DNA of 64,000 nucleotides from Lophius americanus (GCA_037951165.1 JBBDHG010000008.1:9679501-9743500); one strand, 5' to 3'. Positions 33,730 to 48,615 are shown, numbered from the stretch's first letter. A program made the numbers and translations. Notes: generated by a model from the letters alone, not told the origin.

Positions 33730-34000
33730 TCAGTTAACGTAAAACAACTTTCAAAGATTTCATTGAGAAAAGCAAAATATCAGTGTCATTGTCAGTAGTT
33801 GTTAGCTACAAAGATGTGAGAAAATCCAAAGTTGCAGCAAACGATTCTGGGTATTTGTTGCGGCTACGTTATTTCAGTCTGGGGCTCAATTCCATTTGGA
33901 GTAAATTTGCTCTTCGTCTTCATTAAGGCAAATTGCTCACCGGTGGAGGTTACCCCAGCAACTACTGACACACATCAACACACTGAAGGTGATTCATATG
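33730..34000 (+). pseudogene. Possible decayed Ig-V receptor exon
   Basis: On the plus strand, words resembling the end of a V-type Ig domain occur in order: a KISL/RFSL-like strand near 33755, NDSGY near 33837-33855, a CCGYV motif in the next frame near 33856, then a Thr-rich stalk-like stretch (VEVTPATTDTHQHT) near 33945-33985. Stops and a frame change break it. Fish CD300/pIgR-like receptors have this pattern. This is a weak call from pattern alone. Confidence 0.25.
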
Positions 34001-34495
34001 ATAGTGTGTACATCTCTTTGTGTATAAGCACATACATGGTGAATGTTGGTATACAATGGTGGGATAGTGTTTGTAGAAAGGTCCAGACTGACAGATAGAA
34101 GGAGGCTTTTGAGTCTTTTAATGCAGCAGTTTCATCCTCAGAGGTGGTGAGACATTATTGCCAATGCCTCCACAATTACCAGTGTATTCAATATTTAGGC
34201 TACTAACTGTATGTACATATAAATACAGACTCTTCGGGATTAATTACAGCATCTTATGAGAGCAATTTCTCTTTTTCCATGTTGTGTCATTGTTTTTCCC
34301 ATTCGGCCTGTCATCATCAGTCTGTCTGACGTGATGAGCCCTGCAGTGGGGAGGTCCGGCCAGATGGCAGTGCTGTGGTGCCGCTGTGGTGGTCTGGTGT
34401 ACAGGACTTGGAGCAGGACAGCAGCTGAAGACACTCTGGTCAGCTGGGCTGATCGCTTTGAGGAGCTATGGTATCTCTGTGGGGGAACAGAGGCG

Positions 34496-34519
34496 TCACT
34501 CTGCTTTCTTTATGAAGAT
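34496..34519 (-). CDS. mgat4b: mgat4b last coding exon part and stop
   Basis: Acceptor CCTCAG|ATC, then IFIKKAE and TGA at 34496-34498. The mammalian end is IFLKKAD. Only seven codons are coding; the exon continues as a GC-rich 3' UTR toward lower coordinates. The poly(A) site was not identified. Confidence 0.85.
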   Translation of the reverse strand: MFIKKAE

Positions 34520-37500
34520 CTGAGGGAAACGAGAGAAACCACAAAGATCAAATATGAACACACAGTTTGGTTCCTTTTACATCTAATAAGAGTTTTACTC
34601 ACATCTTCTCGTACAGCATGTTTACACCACATTAAAGTGTCTCATTGCCAAACCTGAACTAATGCATTCATTTAGGGTTCACATGGAGACTTGACCTCCA
34701 CAGCAAACCTCAAATAGAGGTCAGGGGGTCACGTTGAAGTATTTGCCAGGTACTTCTCCCAATTATAAATAAATTAATCCTCTTCAGCTCTGGGTAGACG
34801 CATACAATGCTAGTTAAGTTTCTCCCCTTCTCTTGCTTAGCAACCACAAATCACATCACTAAACATGGGGACATTTTAATATAGCTGGACACATGCAGAC
34901 CTCCTCTGTGGAGAGATAGCATCTATTTAAACCTAGCTGACTAAACGTACCCCATTACGAATTGCCTTCACCATTAAGAACCTGGACTTGCCACATTCAG
35001 ACCTAAATGTGACTGCCAAAACTGACTTGATAACGCTAGAAGTCTTAAAACAACCCTTTGGGCCTTGGAGAGGGAGAGACAGAACCGCTGCACTCAACAT
35101 TCATGCCATCCCTGGTTGCATAGTGACCACCATTGTTAGTATTTACTCATAAATATCATCCTCTGACTACAATGAAGATCTTAGATGTCATGCATTGCTA
35201 TTAGATCTCGCTGGTCATTGATGCTCCAAACTCTTGTCATGTGAAACCTGTTTCCCTTAAGATCATATAAGGATATGTGGGAAGCCTGTTTGGTCTGGGA
35301 GATTAGGGAATCCGTTACCGGAAACGTTAAAGAAAAGATAAGATAGGATAAACCTTTATTAGTCCCACAATAAGGAAATTGCAGCGTTAAAGCAGCAAAG
35401 AGCACAGAGATCAGTATAACAGAATCAAAGTGCAAATATAAATATGAATATTAATCTATACTAGGGTATTACACCATAATATAACAAGGATAATCAGAGC
35501 TCATACTAATAGACCGGCTGCCATATGATGACTTTGAGCTGAGCTTGAGAGTTGGACGTCATGTACTGAATCAGAAGACAGCTAAATCTCCAAAACGTAT
35601 GCATGTCACAATCAATACATAAAAGCCTGATGGTGATTAGTTTGGGTCTTGGGTCTTTGAAGACATTACAGAAAATAGAACATTTGAAAATGTGTGCTCA
35701 AGGACAACACTGGAAATCTCAATTTGTGCTGATTTGGAATTACAGTAACCTCTATCTTGGCAGAGTAATAGTAGAATGACATGAAAATTTACCGAGATCA
35801 AAGTGAGCCCAAGGACACAGATGCATCCGCTACTGGAAAAAACTCAATTTGAGCAGATGTGGCTGCTGATAGTTATCCAGCAATACACTTTCTCGTGATG
35901 TCTTTCTTGGTTTTTTTTAGAGGTGAAGTTTTTTTTTTTCATTGTCTTTTCTGCCACTTCATCCTTAAAACAAGAAATATTCTTATGTTCAGCTGATTAA
36001 TTACTAACAAAAACATAGCTATGATTATGATATTCCATTTATTCAAAGAGATACTCCTAAATTTTACACATTGCACCTTTACAAATAACATCCCTCTGTA
36101 CTTGAGTGATGGCTGGTGTCTCTGTGATTTATTCAAGGTCCAAGGTTAGATTAGTCTGATCTCCTCTCCTCCCCCTAACCCAGATACACCGTCTCCTTTA
36201 CAGACTAAACTATGTGTTCCCTCTTCAAGACCTGGCCTTAGTCAGCATGTCTACAGTTTACATGGTGGATAATGATGCTTTTTTAAATTATTATTTAAGT
36301 GTTAAAGATAACCCTATATGGAACATAAACCAATCGCCATAATATTATAACTGCCTGCATAATATTGTGCAGCTCCACCTTTTACTGGGAGAAGAGCTGT
36401 GAAGGTGGTGCTGTGGTATCTGCCAGCAACACACTAGCTTGTGATCTTTAGTCCTGCGCCGTGTGGTGTCAAGTGATGTGCTGGACTAATCTTTTCATGC
36501 TTTGTAGCACTACATCAAACAAGCTGTGAAGCACTGTGTCGTGACACCTTTCTATCGGAAGCAGTATTAACTTTTTTTCCCCCAACGGCTGTTACTAAAA
36601 CTTTCAGACTAGACTCTAAATATAAATGTAATATAAAAGCCAATTAATGGCTCTTCCACACACATAGATACACACACAACTGAATATAGAACAACGGAGG
36701 CACGTGTAAATAGACAACGTATGTCCAGACAGGTGTTATTACATTTATGGATGAGATTGTAGCAGTACAGAAGTCCAAATTGACAGAACCAGCTGTCATG
36801 CGGCAGCCAGAAGGGGCTCCACTATAGGGGGATTAGGTGCATTTCATATTGCGTTAATGGGAGGTTTAAAGCCGTTCTTTATAAGTTTTCATTGCAAAAA
36901 TGTACCGATATGAGTGGCTCTCTGGGGCACCTCTTTTCTAAGCTTTTTGGGGGGCCACAAACATTTGCCTGGTTTGCCTCTGCTGAATGGAGGGCCAGCA
37001 TCTAGTATGTGGATGTAGCACCATGAAAATGGAAGCGTCTGAGATGATTGTGGGTAGCGTGTGTGAAAGAGATAGAGAGCGGTACATATTACTTATTCTA
37101 GCTGGAGTAAATAGACTTCAACAATATGATACTATCACAAATTAATTTTGAACATTTAGCTTATCTCCGTCTATAGTTCTGTTTATGTAAATTTTTTAAT
37201 TTCTTTTTTTATTGAAGGATTATATAATATGTTTGACTCGTAGACTAAATAAGCCCCATAAAAAGGGGTTTAAATGGTTATTTTAATAGATGAATAGAAA
37301 TGAATAAATCACATCATTGCTTACTGACTCTGTTCATCGGGGCGGTAGACATTAAATACCTTAATCCTCTTTAATGTCCTCAGACACCTCTTTATGTTGC
37401 CCTCTCTTTAAAGGACATCAATGACTCTGAATAAATGTGATAAATAAGTAATTTAAACATAAAAGAATGAGCTTTAATCTGGTTGAAGTCATGCATTCAG

Positions 37501-40500
37501 GCAGTCTCACCTCGCTGAGGATCACCCACACGGGCGAGTCCGTCACAACAGTGAGACGCATGGCCTCCAGGGGCCCAAAGGTGGGGTCCACCTCCCCCTC
37601 TGAGATCCCATTTTGGAAGGTTCCTGTAAGACAAATGTCATAATAATGAACTATTATATTGGCCAAGTCTGTGTTTGCATGAATCTGACTCTGGTTTTAA
37701 GAAGGCTCTCAAAGCACTTGTGATAACAGACGTAACAGATAAGAAGGAGGACAAACAGAACAAAGACAGGGATGAGATTTAGTATTCAGGACCATTATGT
37801 ACATAAGTATGTGAAATATAGATGTGTGTGTGATTATATATAAAATGCACCAATGAAAGGTTTATTAAAAAATAGTTAAATAAAAATTGTCTAATAGAAA
37901 GATTTCAATAAACTTATTAAGAGCTTATAAATTAAGACGTAGCTAACAGAAAAAAATACTACCTAACACTTTATACAAGTTCATCTGAAATAATTAGTTG
38001 ATTAATATGAAGTCCTAGTCATAATATTTAAAAATCATGCTTTTTCATTAAAGCCTGTAACATCGTTATTTAATGATATCATAACAGTCACAGGGGAAGT
38101 TTGACTGCCTTTAGTATGATTGCATTTTATTGATCATTTTTTAAGTAACATATTCCTTGCAGTACTTTTCACAGTGTGGTATAAGTAGTTTTTACTTTCG
38201 AACAGAACTAGAATACGTCCTCTACCACTGATGTTCAGACACCATTTAGTTGATAATTTCAATATCTTCTGGGTTATTCTTATATTTGATTTTAGTTGGG
38301 TAATCACATCCATTTATAGGGTAACAGAAATATTTAAGGTGCTGTCTTTTGCACTAATCACTAGTACCGATCATTTGTGTTCTACAAGAAGAAAAGCCTT
38401 TTTGATTACATTTATTTTATCATCTTCGTTAACAGGCACTCTTTCCTTTCTTTCCTCACTTCATCAAATCTCAGCACTTAATTAAACGTTGACACATGTG
38501 GTATTGACAGAAACAGGGAGACTTCTTTACAGGAAGAGCATCCATTTAAATGTAATCTAAAATAGAAAAACACTCAGACAGCGCAAAACTTCACCAAATA
38601 ACAGAACCCACCTTTGAACATAAACTTAAACAGACATTGTTCCGTCATTTCCTGTTCCTTTCAAGTATGAAACATCAAAGGCACAAGGCACAATAGTATC
38701 CAATGTTAAGGAAAAAATGTTGCAGATTCCTCCATTAATGCATGAGTACTGCCAGCCTCTGAGAATTCACACATGTATCATTTCCTGTTTTTTCTCCCAG
38801 CCCTCAGCTCCCCTTCCAAAGGAACATCAAATGAATCAAAGATCAAAGGCGTAGAAAATAATGGACACTACTACAATATTGATAATGGTCAATACTCCAA
38901 ACGTCTTATTTTCCTATTTTTAAATGCTCCGAAACACGTGACGTCACCTAAATGTAATAATCTGTTGGTTATGCCAAAACCAACTTCATGTAAATCCCTA
39001 CATTGGTTTTTCCGTAACCTTGTTCACAGACTGACAGACAGACAGGCAGGTGGACGGACAAACAAACTTGGCTGAAAACAACCTCGTACCTTGGCGAAGG
39101 TAATGATTTTTATCAGAACCCGAAACATACCATGTCAGACATCGCTTTGACCACTCAGAATAAGGACCTGCCGCTTTTAGACATTATTGTGACAGAGAAG
39201 CAAAGGTTGACTGCTGAAACTGAGTTTAAGATGGAAGCATGTACCTGGTACAAGACAAACATGAGTATTTGGCTATGAAACGATATTTTGTCACACAATA
39301 CGGGAGACAAATTGTAATATTAGATGGAGTGACTACTGGCCCTTCATGACCATATTATGTGTTATGCTTCTCAAAATAGTGGCAAGAGTTCCGGTGTGTG
39401 TGATCCTCATCTCTGAAAGGAAAAGGCACAGACAGTTATTTACACCGAGAATACAATTTTTTACTTTATGTGGAAACAAATTAGAACTTTCACTGTCTTG
39501 TAGACTCACTAGGGGTGGGTTTACATGGACAGCCTTATTCTGATTAGAATCGGAAAAGACGTCTAACCGGAAATAAAGTGCTGCATGTAAACACCCCGTT
39601 TCGAATGGATAGAACCTTTCTGAATGAGATTTCAGTCCTTTGCAAGGAGGTAGTCTAAATCCTTCCGGAAAGCCTTTCCGATAGCCAGTCCCTGCATGTA
39701 AATGCCTTATTTTCAGCACCGCGACGCATTTTATATATGGCGACCTCAAAACAGTACCACTCCGGTAAAAACATAACAGCCTCAATGTCCCCTTCTTTGG
39801 ATATTTTTTCATTTAAAGATGATCCATTTCTATAAAAGCATCCAGTCCAAGTTAGTATCACAGGTTTTACTGGTTATTATTTATTTATTCATCGGTAGAT
39901 GGAATTGAGTAATTTAGGTTTATGTGAAAATTGAAAGGCTTTTTGTGGTTATTGAGACCCATTACATGTATCTAAAGTCCATTATCTGACCCCCGTGGTT
40001 CTGCAATGGTTTCCTCCCTGTATGACTTCTGCTTTCATCGGTTAATCTTACATTCAGTTGTCTCCCTCAGAAGCCATCTGTCCTCCTGCTGGGGTTCAGT
40101 CTTATTTCAGCTCAATGATGGTTGATTTGGGAGTGAATCGACACAGAAATAATCCCTCAGAAAACATATTTGTTCATGTGGATTATTGTGTTGCTTCCGA
40201 GTAGGAGAGTCAGTGTAATCCCTGTGCAGAGCGGCGTCTGGTGTCCTGTGTTATTGTTTATCGGACCGTTTTATTATGGTTATTGCATTATGGGCTTCTT
40301 TCAGGATCCTGAGTATAGATGCCTGACAGCTTCTCTCAGAAACTGAAATGACAGTGAAGAAAATAAAACCTGGTGTTACAGACACCAAAAAACTATCTGC
40401 TTTTATGTCTGCTTATAATTTTTAATTCTAATGTGAAGGTTTAAATAGTGAAAAGTAATTAAAGTAATTAAATATTCAGTCGTGTATTGTATTAGTGGAG

Positions 40501-43500
40501 ATAACACTTGACTTGAATTTGACATTTTGGACAATTTAAGCTTCTTTATTTTTCTCCTTTCCATTTGTTGAACAGAAATTTTACTTTTTACCCTCCTGCA
40601 TTAATTTTTTCCACCTTAAATTAATTTGCAGATTCAGATTATCAGTAATACATATAAACCTAATCTAATCCTGCTGACAAAGGATAATATATTCCCTTCC
40701 TCATCACTTTCTATGCATGAAACAAAGACCAGGAAGGAGACAGGGATACGAAAACTTCTAGATGAAGTTTGCAGCGTTGGTAGTAAGTCTGTGATAATGA
40801 CAGAGAATCTGATATCTGGGCTCCATGAGAAGCTGACAAAATAAGTGCAGAGCATAGTCTGTGGTCAGACAGTGGCACCTGCCGTGTTTGTACTCTGATT
40901 CACCAGGTATTTCTTTCTTTTCAAAAAGTCATTACCATGTGCAAGGACAGGAGGTAGAGGTGGACTTTTCCTGCGAAAAACACGAGTGACAGACACTGAC
41001 TCCAAAACGTACCAAATATCCCGTATCACATCTGAGATCATGTGAACAATAACACCACAGCTGTGAGTTCTGTGTCAGCGCTTAGAATCCATCCTGTAGA
41101 TCATGTAGATTTCTGGTCCTCTCCACCGATCCTCATCTAAACAGAAGGCTTCTACGTCTCTTTTTTGGTCTTTCAGATGTTTAATTTCTCATACAAGAGG
41201 CTTCCTCCATTATTCCTCTTAGCTGAGAGCTGGAACATCTCATTCAAGAGGTAAACTTCAGAAGATCGCCAAAGCTATGAGGATTCCTCAACAGAAACAG
41301 GACTATGATATAATAATAGTCACCTCCGTCTCCAAGCACCCGTACTTCTTTGCACTCATTCCCGGCGCCCTCCCATTGAAGGTGCTTCTATAGGCACACC
41401 CCAGGGTAGATCCGGAGCTTGCCGGAGAGATTACGTGTCTGGCCTGGGAACACCTCTGGATTCCCCAGAATGAACTGCAGGCTGTTTCCTGGTGGGAGGG
41501 ATGTCTGGAATCCCGTGCCTGGCTGGCTGCCACTACGTCCAGACCCAAAATGATTAGGGAGATGGATTGATGGGTGTCATAACAGTCCATCCAAGACCTT
41601 CTGAGATACTTCAGTCTTGACTGAAAGGCTGGATGACTACAGAAAAGTAAGGTGTCATCCTTTGTGTGAATCTAATGGATTATTTAATTTTAACAATCCG
41701 TCAATAACCTTTTAAATGTTCAAAAAAACGGCCCCAAAATTCCATGAGCTACATGAGTGTCTGTAAATAAAATTACAATTAGCCCTGAAAAGTTACCCAA
41801 CCTTTTCAAAAAGCTTTTAAAGGAAAATATAGTATGGATGTGATGGAAAAATTGTCATTAATGGGTCAAATTATGACCTCAGACACTGAAATGTATGGCG
41901 TTTCATCTGAATGCGGAAATTAATAGAACGAGTATGAGCCGTCCAGATCGATCCTCCGACTCATCTGAAAATTTAATGGAGGGTATAAAGAGCTGCTGGT
42001 AATTTATGATATCATATTGAAGTTGCCCTCATCTCCTTCTGTTCTCCTTCCTCTGTACTTGCTTCTTTAAATCTTTCATCCCACTCAAATATTCTCTCCT
42101 GATTGTATCGCTGAATCTCTCGGCTTGACTTCAGAGGTAAGCTGCGTAGTGAGAATTCCCTTTCCAGGATCCAATAGGCCTGGCTTATTTCTCCGGGTTG
42201 AGTGACATGTTTTGTGTTTTATATCAGTAAAGAAGCAGACGCCCTAAAGCAGAACTGGTCAAAATATATAGTTACATTTTTTCAATTCTTTTTCCCCCCT
42301 CACCACCTCTGTCACTATTTCACACCCCAGTTTCCAATGGCTCCCCCATTACTTTCTACCACATTAATTGAGCAATGCACTGAGCCGGTCATTGCGCTGC
42401 CTTGCTCAATGATGTTTCAGCAGCTGGTGTGTGAATTCAACAAGTCATTACTCACCTATTCTGATGAACCCGTCTTCTGTCCGATGGTACTTTGGTGTTT
42501 TTTCTCTCCCTTCTGTCAAGGCCTCTTTCTCTGCTTGGATATTCTAGAAAAGACACAAACACACATTGGCTGCCCTGGAATTGTAACTTTGTATGGGTTA
42601 AATAGCATTAATGACAGAAAATCAATAGATGAATGGGAATGGCAAGAAATTGTCATAGTAGACAGAACTGTTTCTCCTGTTCCCTCATAGGCACCTTTTT
42701 TTGTTGGTAGATAAATTGAAGGACCTTAAAGACTGATGTCCAGACCGACTTTAATACTGTTAAATCAAATCATATGGCCAAACAGAATATTTTCACTCTT
42801 CCTGTTAAAACTATTTCATCACCAAACACCGATCCTTTTGCCTAGCGACATCCACAGCTGAAGTTGAGTTTGTGTTGTAGCTCTAAAATCTGTATAGTAG
42901 TACTCTGGTGGAATTTGATAGGATTAAATCTGTTGTAGAAGTGGAAGTTGTAATAGTAATGGAACGAGGGATTTGGACTCAAATTTTATTGTGTGTGTGT
43001 GTGTGAGGGGCATCCATTATGAAAAGGCAAACCGTTTGGGGAAGACAAATGTAAGCAGAGGGAATCCTGGGATAAGTTGGATGCATGATCCATCGAGCCT
43101 CATGGCCGGAGACAATGGGGTCGCGTTTGTGGGCCACATTTGAAGTAGGTGTCAAATTGTGACACTTTGATTTGACATGGCTATTATTGGAGAATACGTT
43201 CGAACGTCATCAGAAACATTTCACAAGAATAATCATTGATTCTTACGTTACACGGTACTCCCTTCTTGGACCATGTTTAGTATTTTATGTACTGCTTTAA
43301 AAGGAATGTAAAAGTCAAAATCAAACGTTGACAATTTTGAAGCATTTTCTCAGTGTAATGTGTGTGATCTGGTTTTTAGAAAACCACAACCTGGGATGAA
43401 AACAAACAGGATGTGAATTAATTGGAAATCTAATTGTAAGCACGGACTGTGACAGCGACTTAAACATCATGTGATGCCAGTGTTTCTTCTTCTTCTTCTT

Positions 43501-46500
43501 CGAGTACGGCAGACTGGACATTACAAAGTCATATTGCTGCCCTTTACTGGTTGATATTAATGTTTATTTTTTTAAAGTTATCTGCATCTTTCATACAGTC
43601 AAATATTGTGCCACTATTCAATTACTGTCTTCAATATAATCGTAGTTACGTTGGTTAAGAAAACAGTGCAAATTAAAAACCGTTTAATGTTTGCATAGAA
43701 AAAAGGTCATATTTTGCACAAGGGATGAATTCATTAGTGCCATTTTCAAAGTAGTAGAAAATCAACCAAGCTGATCGGCATCCCATACCGACGCTTGTGC
43801 AGCAACTAGCCAGACCTACAGGTATGACATGTCAATGTTGTATAACATTAACTCAACTCATTGTATTTATGTAATTGAGCAGCACAAAGAACATACAAAT
43901 ATACCAAATACTTACAGATAACAATTTATGTAGGAATACGTCAAAATTAAAATGACACAATGTCATAAATTGAGATTGAAAGATTTGTATTTGTCAAAGG
44001 GCTTTATATCAGTGTTGAGTTAACTCAAACCACAGTTGTTTGATCAAGTTCAGGATGTCTTTGTTTGTTCCTCCTGATGATCTCCACATCCTTCTTTCCC
44101 TTCAACCTTTCATATCACCTCCCTCCTCGTCAGTGTTACCCCAGCAACCGCCTCCACTTTCCTCAGTCCTCACTCTTTCCCTGCGTGTCCTCAGCTCGCT
44201 CCAAGTGTTGGTTGATTTTCATCCCCCTTTATTCTGTCCGCTGTCCACCATTAAGGTTGATCTCAGTTAAAGCTCATGTTACTTGCTATAAAATGTTGTT
44301 CTCTAAATTTGTCTTTAACCAGCATTTGTCTTACAGTTTACAACAGAGGAGGGAAAACATGGTGATTCATCCAAACTTACAGAGACCACAAGCTGAGTCT
44401 GTTTTCAGTGAAGGCTTTAGTGTTAAAGGGGTGAGATATGGTGACTTCACACACGCTCATCACATAACTGGAAGAAAATGATTTATTTCATCGGATATTT
44501 TTATGTATTCCAACTCGGATGATATATTCTTTAGTTATGTTCATAATCCCTTCAGTAATATTTACTCACCAGGTTATTATCAAAGAACTGGGAGAGCGCT
44601 ACAGAAAGTCGGACATCCAGAGGAAAAACTTAATATGAGGGTAAAACTAAGAGTTTAAGTGGATAATTATGTATGAGAAAATGGATTTGTCTGGTTTCTT
44701 CACAATATTTCTGAACCGCCTTGCTGAAGCTTCATGACCCTTCAACCTTCATCAAAGTGAGATTTCATCAGACCTTATATTTTAACAGTGTGGTTTTATT
44801 ACCTATAGAAATGATGGCCAAAACTGAAAAACAGATCAATTAATGCAAAGAATGGTTTTCAAGACTCACGTCGAATGGCAGAACCTCCACTGATGTGTTG
44901 AATAGTTTGTCTCCTGGATGTTCGATGTTTCCGCTCCGAAGGAAATACCTTGAAGATATAAAGAGATTGAATCGGCTCAATGCATAGAGAAGAAAATGAT
45001 TTTGTTCTGGTGTAAAAGTATGAGTAATAGGCCCTGTTGTGCTTTGACTTACCTTACCCTGTAAAAAGTGACACCCACGACTTACTGATCCCTTCAAACC
45101 AAAGTACATGTAGGTAACCCTCACCCCCAAGGACCTTTAGTACTACATGGTTCTCATGCATCCTTGAAATATCAGAACGGTAGAACACCTAACTGATATC
45201 TCTGAACCAAGTAAGAACTGAGACAAATGCAATACAAGCACAAAAAGGGAGAATCGTTAATCGTTGTTAAGGCTGCTTGAACTCCCCTCCCCTTTTCATT
45301 TACGCTTCTGGTGGAATTTGTATCTTTAGTATGACGTTTGGTCTCCTTTATGGGATTGGTTTAATCTGCTGAGTGTACCCTGTCTCCTTAAACAGCTAAG
45401 GATCCTGACTGGAGCAGCCCCAAGTCCAACCCTTCGATACAGCAGAATCAATTGGGTCGAGGAACTACAGAATGTTTGGTCAGCTTGGCCGACCGGTGAT
45501 GACCACTTACATTTGACATTTTTTGAACAAATAATGAGGCTTGAGTAAAAGCTACTTCATGACTCTAAGTCTCGATATCTTCAGTTACTCCGAATGGCTT
45601 GTGGTACCCAAAGATAAAAGAATTCCACTACCTTCTTGTGCATCATCTGGAATCTCTCCTTCAAATTAAAGCGCGTCACCCCCTTCATTACTCTGCCAAG
45701 CCCATGTATCCTCTGGAACCCCTCATACCTTCAAATCTCTGGTAGTCTGTCATAACCCAGAGAATATGTAAGGCCTGGATATCGTCTGGAACCTCTGGGG
45801 CCCTTTACTTCAAATAATCTCTGGTGCCATGGAGGACATGTAAGGTCTTGATATCCTCTAGAACCCATTGCTTCCTCTAACATCCATTAATTTCTGCTAC
45901 CCCTCGGAATGTGTAGACATTGTATAATTTCTCACAATTTGTTAAACATTGATCAACATTTAAAAAGATTTGATATCCTCTGGAACCCACACAATCCTTT
46001 TATCTCTGGCAATCTCTGTAAGGCCTTCTCATCTCCACATGATCAAATGGAACCAACCTCTCGATGCGGACAGGTGTGAAGAAACGTATCCTTATGAAGT
46101 CCCCTGCTACAGGGGTGAAGGCCCAGAAGAAGTCTTCCCCCAGATAGGCTTTCTCCAGGGTAAAGTGCTGATAGGTCTTGAGGCTGGTCGTCACCTCTGC
46201 CAGTGGGTTAGCATGACCTTTATGGAGGGTCTGTTTCCCAAAGTCCTTATCCTGGAACAAATCATAGAGTTTGTTTAGTTAAAATTTCATCTCTCAGTGC
46301 GTTCATGCAGCTGTGTCTCATAAAGAAGTTGATTTAGATATTGGCGAATTATACATTGCTTGTGTCTCGGCATCACTGGAGAGTCAACAGATACATTCAG
46401 ATGACACCACTGTGCATCGACTAGAACGTGAGAACGCCATCAGCCTGTTGCATGAACCTTGTTAGCTGTCCTTGATGACTAATCTGGTTTCAGTTCAGTG

Positions 46501-48545
46501 AAAACACTAGCTAAGACATTAGCCATTAACAGAGGCATTGTACACCTTTGCTGTTACTTTTAAACACCAAAAAGAACATATTATTATTATATATTAATAT
46601 ATAACATATTATTGTTATATCAATATAATATAACATAATATAACATATTATGTTATATCAATATAAAATAAATATATAAATATAATATGATATTATATAT
46701 ATATAATATGTCCAAATATATATAATATAAATGTTAATATAACGTTTTTTAAAATCTAAATATAGTACTTTTGATTAAATGATTTTTAAGTCATTGCTGT
46801 AAATTATATTGATAACATTTGTGATAGCAACCTTGTTTTGTTCTTTCCACAAAAAAAAGCTGATATTAATTGTATTTTTGTTAAAATTATATGTCACATG
46901 TTACTACATAACAAACATACTGTAGCTACAATTTGAACACAACTGATCCATTTTTACATTTTCCTGATCTCTGCCCTCTTGTGGTCATGAAAGTAATAAC
47001 TAGTCACGGTGAATTTGAATCATCTATTTATCATATTTTATTCTAACAGCTCATATTTTACTCACCAGAAGGGATTTTTATTTTTATGAAAATGTTTTCA
47101 GACTTTAACATTTAATTTCAAGAGTTCAATCAGGCGGATTGCTTGTACAACGCAGGGGATTTGAGGCTTTTTGGGGATATGTACCTGGGGTCGGGAACGA
47201 CAGCGTAGGCCTGGATGTGTAACATACGTAATGTAAAATGCCCAACTGCTAGAATTTTTTGTTCAAGTAAGAGATCGGCTTCATACATCGTGCAGCTTTG
47301 ACATAGCATAATTAGGGTTCACAAAGACTGATGCTCCAGAAAACCAAACTCAAGTTCTAACGTCTTCTAAACTCAGTGACACCAGTAACAAAACTGTCTT
47401 GAACCTTTGAAGTCTTTGAACCTTTGAGAGGGAATAGGAGACACTCAAATGGGTCTCGAAGGTCTCAAGACACTAGACACATTTTTGCAAAGTTGCTGGG
47501 TTGAGCCACCCTAAAGTCTGATAGAGTCTGATCCTAGAATCGCCCCAATCTCTGTTCATTTTCTTCACTAAATATAGAGAGATAAAGAGATAAGGAGAGA
47601 AACTTCAAAGGTGAACCATGTCCTATGGATTTGATTTTTCTTCACTGCACCTACACACCCTGAACTCACCCTCATCAGGTATGGCACATGAAAGAAAACA
47701 CACAGCAGCAAACATAAAGACAACATCTACAAAAATAAAGAGAGATTTTTGTAACGTTTTTAGGGTTTTATTTTTTGAGCTGTCATTAAATTTCATCTTT
47801 TTTCCTTCAACAATACTTGATTTTATTTAGAAACTTATGAAATAACAGTTCTGATTAATCAAAGTCATTGCTTAACGATTAGCTGTGTCATCTTTTCATC
47901 GTTAGACTAATTGAAGCGCATTTGTTGTCACGATTTTCATTATCATTTATGGTATTTCAAATCAAATACTTGGCCTGTGTTATGTGCCGTTTGTTGGTAA
48001 AGTTTAAATAAACAAAGGCTTTGGTGTGACATTACTGCGTGACCTCTCTGTTAAGAGGGGGATTGATAACAAGATATGATTATATTTTACAAAAACATCT
48101 GCATAGCATGGCACTAAAAAAGGACATTTGATCTATTAACAAGTATCAGAGAAGATCAGAACCCCTCTCAATTCTGTCCGGTAATAGATGTTCCAGGTGG
48201 ATTTTGTTCCCTTTACTCTATGCAAGGCAGGCTCTTCTCTCACGTTTATAACCTTTATTCTAAGATGCATTAATCAACTAATGGCTCCATAGTTAACATG
48301 ATGGATTTGTATTGATCTTCACATCAAACTCAACAAAAAGCTCAAAAAGTTATCTTTTTACCTCAAATCTTTTTTCTTGTAAAATATTTTCAAATAATAT
48401 CAATTTAATTTGAACACTGAAGTCAAATAATGTCAGACATGAACATCACCCTTTTGTTTGAGTTGTTGATGGAGGAGGATATGTAGAAGTTTCCATTATT
48501 TTAAGGTTTTTCAGAGTGAAAATGCTGGAAACCCGTTTCTAAAGA

Positions 48546-48615
<70 letters not shown>

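Larger units (their letters stand above)
30500..34495. other. Spacer between mgat4b and canx
   Basis: About 4 kb between the mgat4b stop codon and the canx promoter. The GC-rich part at about 34300-34495 is the beginning of the mgat4b 3' UTR. The rest is AT-rich and includes a perfect hairpin (31493-31527), a MITE-like patch near 32985-33060, a weak exon-like segment (32196-32274) and a possible broken Ig-like exon (33730-34000). Confidence 0.5.
37624..42455 (-). other. mgat4b intron with MITE and RTE remnants
   Basis: The intron holds a MITE-like patch (39515-39870) and an RTE/Rex3-like LINE remnant (41320-41590). The remaining sequence shows nothing recognisable. Confidence 0.55.

Noticed and set aside
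39333..39812. 159-codon minus-strand open frame
   Set aside because: It mostly covers a MITE-like repeat, has no domain and no likely splice or promoter context.
42202..42690. 162-codon plus-strand open frame
   Set aside because: It is antisense to the mgat4b exon at 42456-42543 and resembles no protein.
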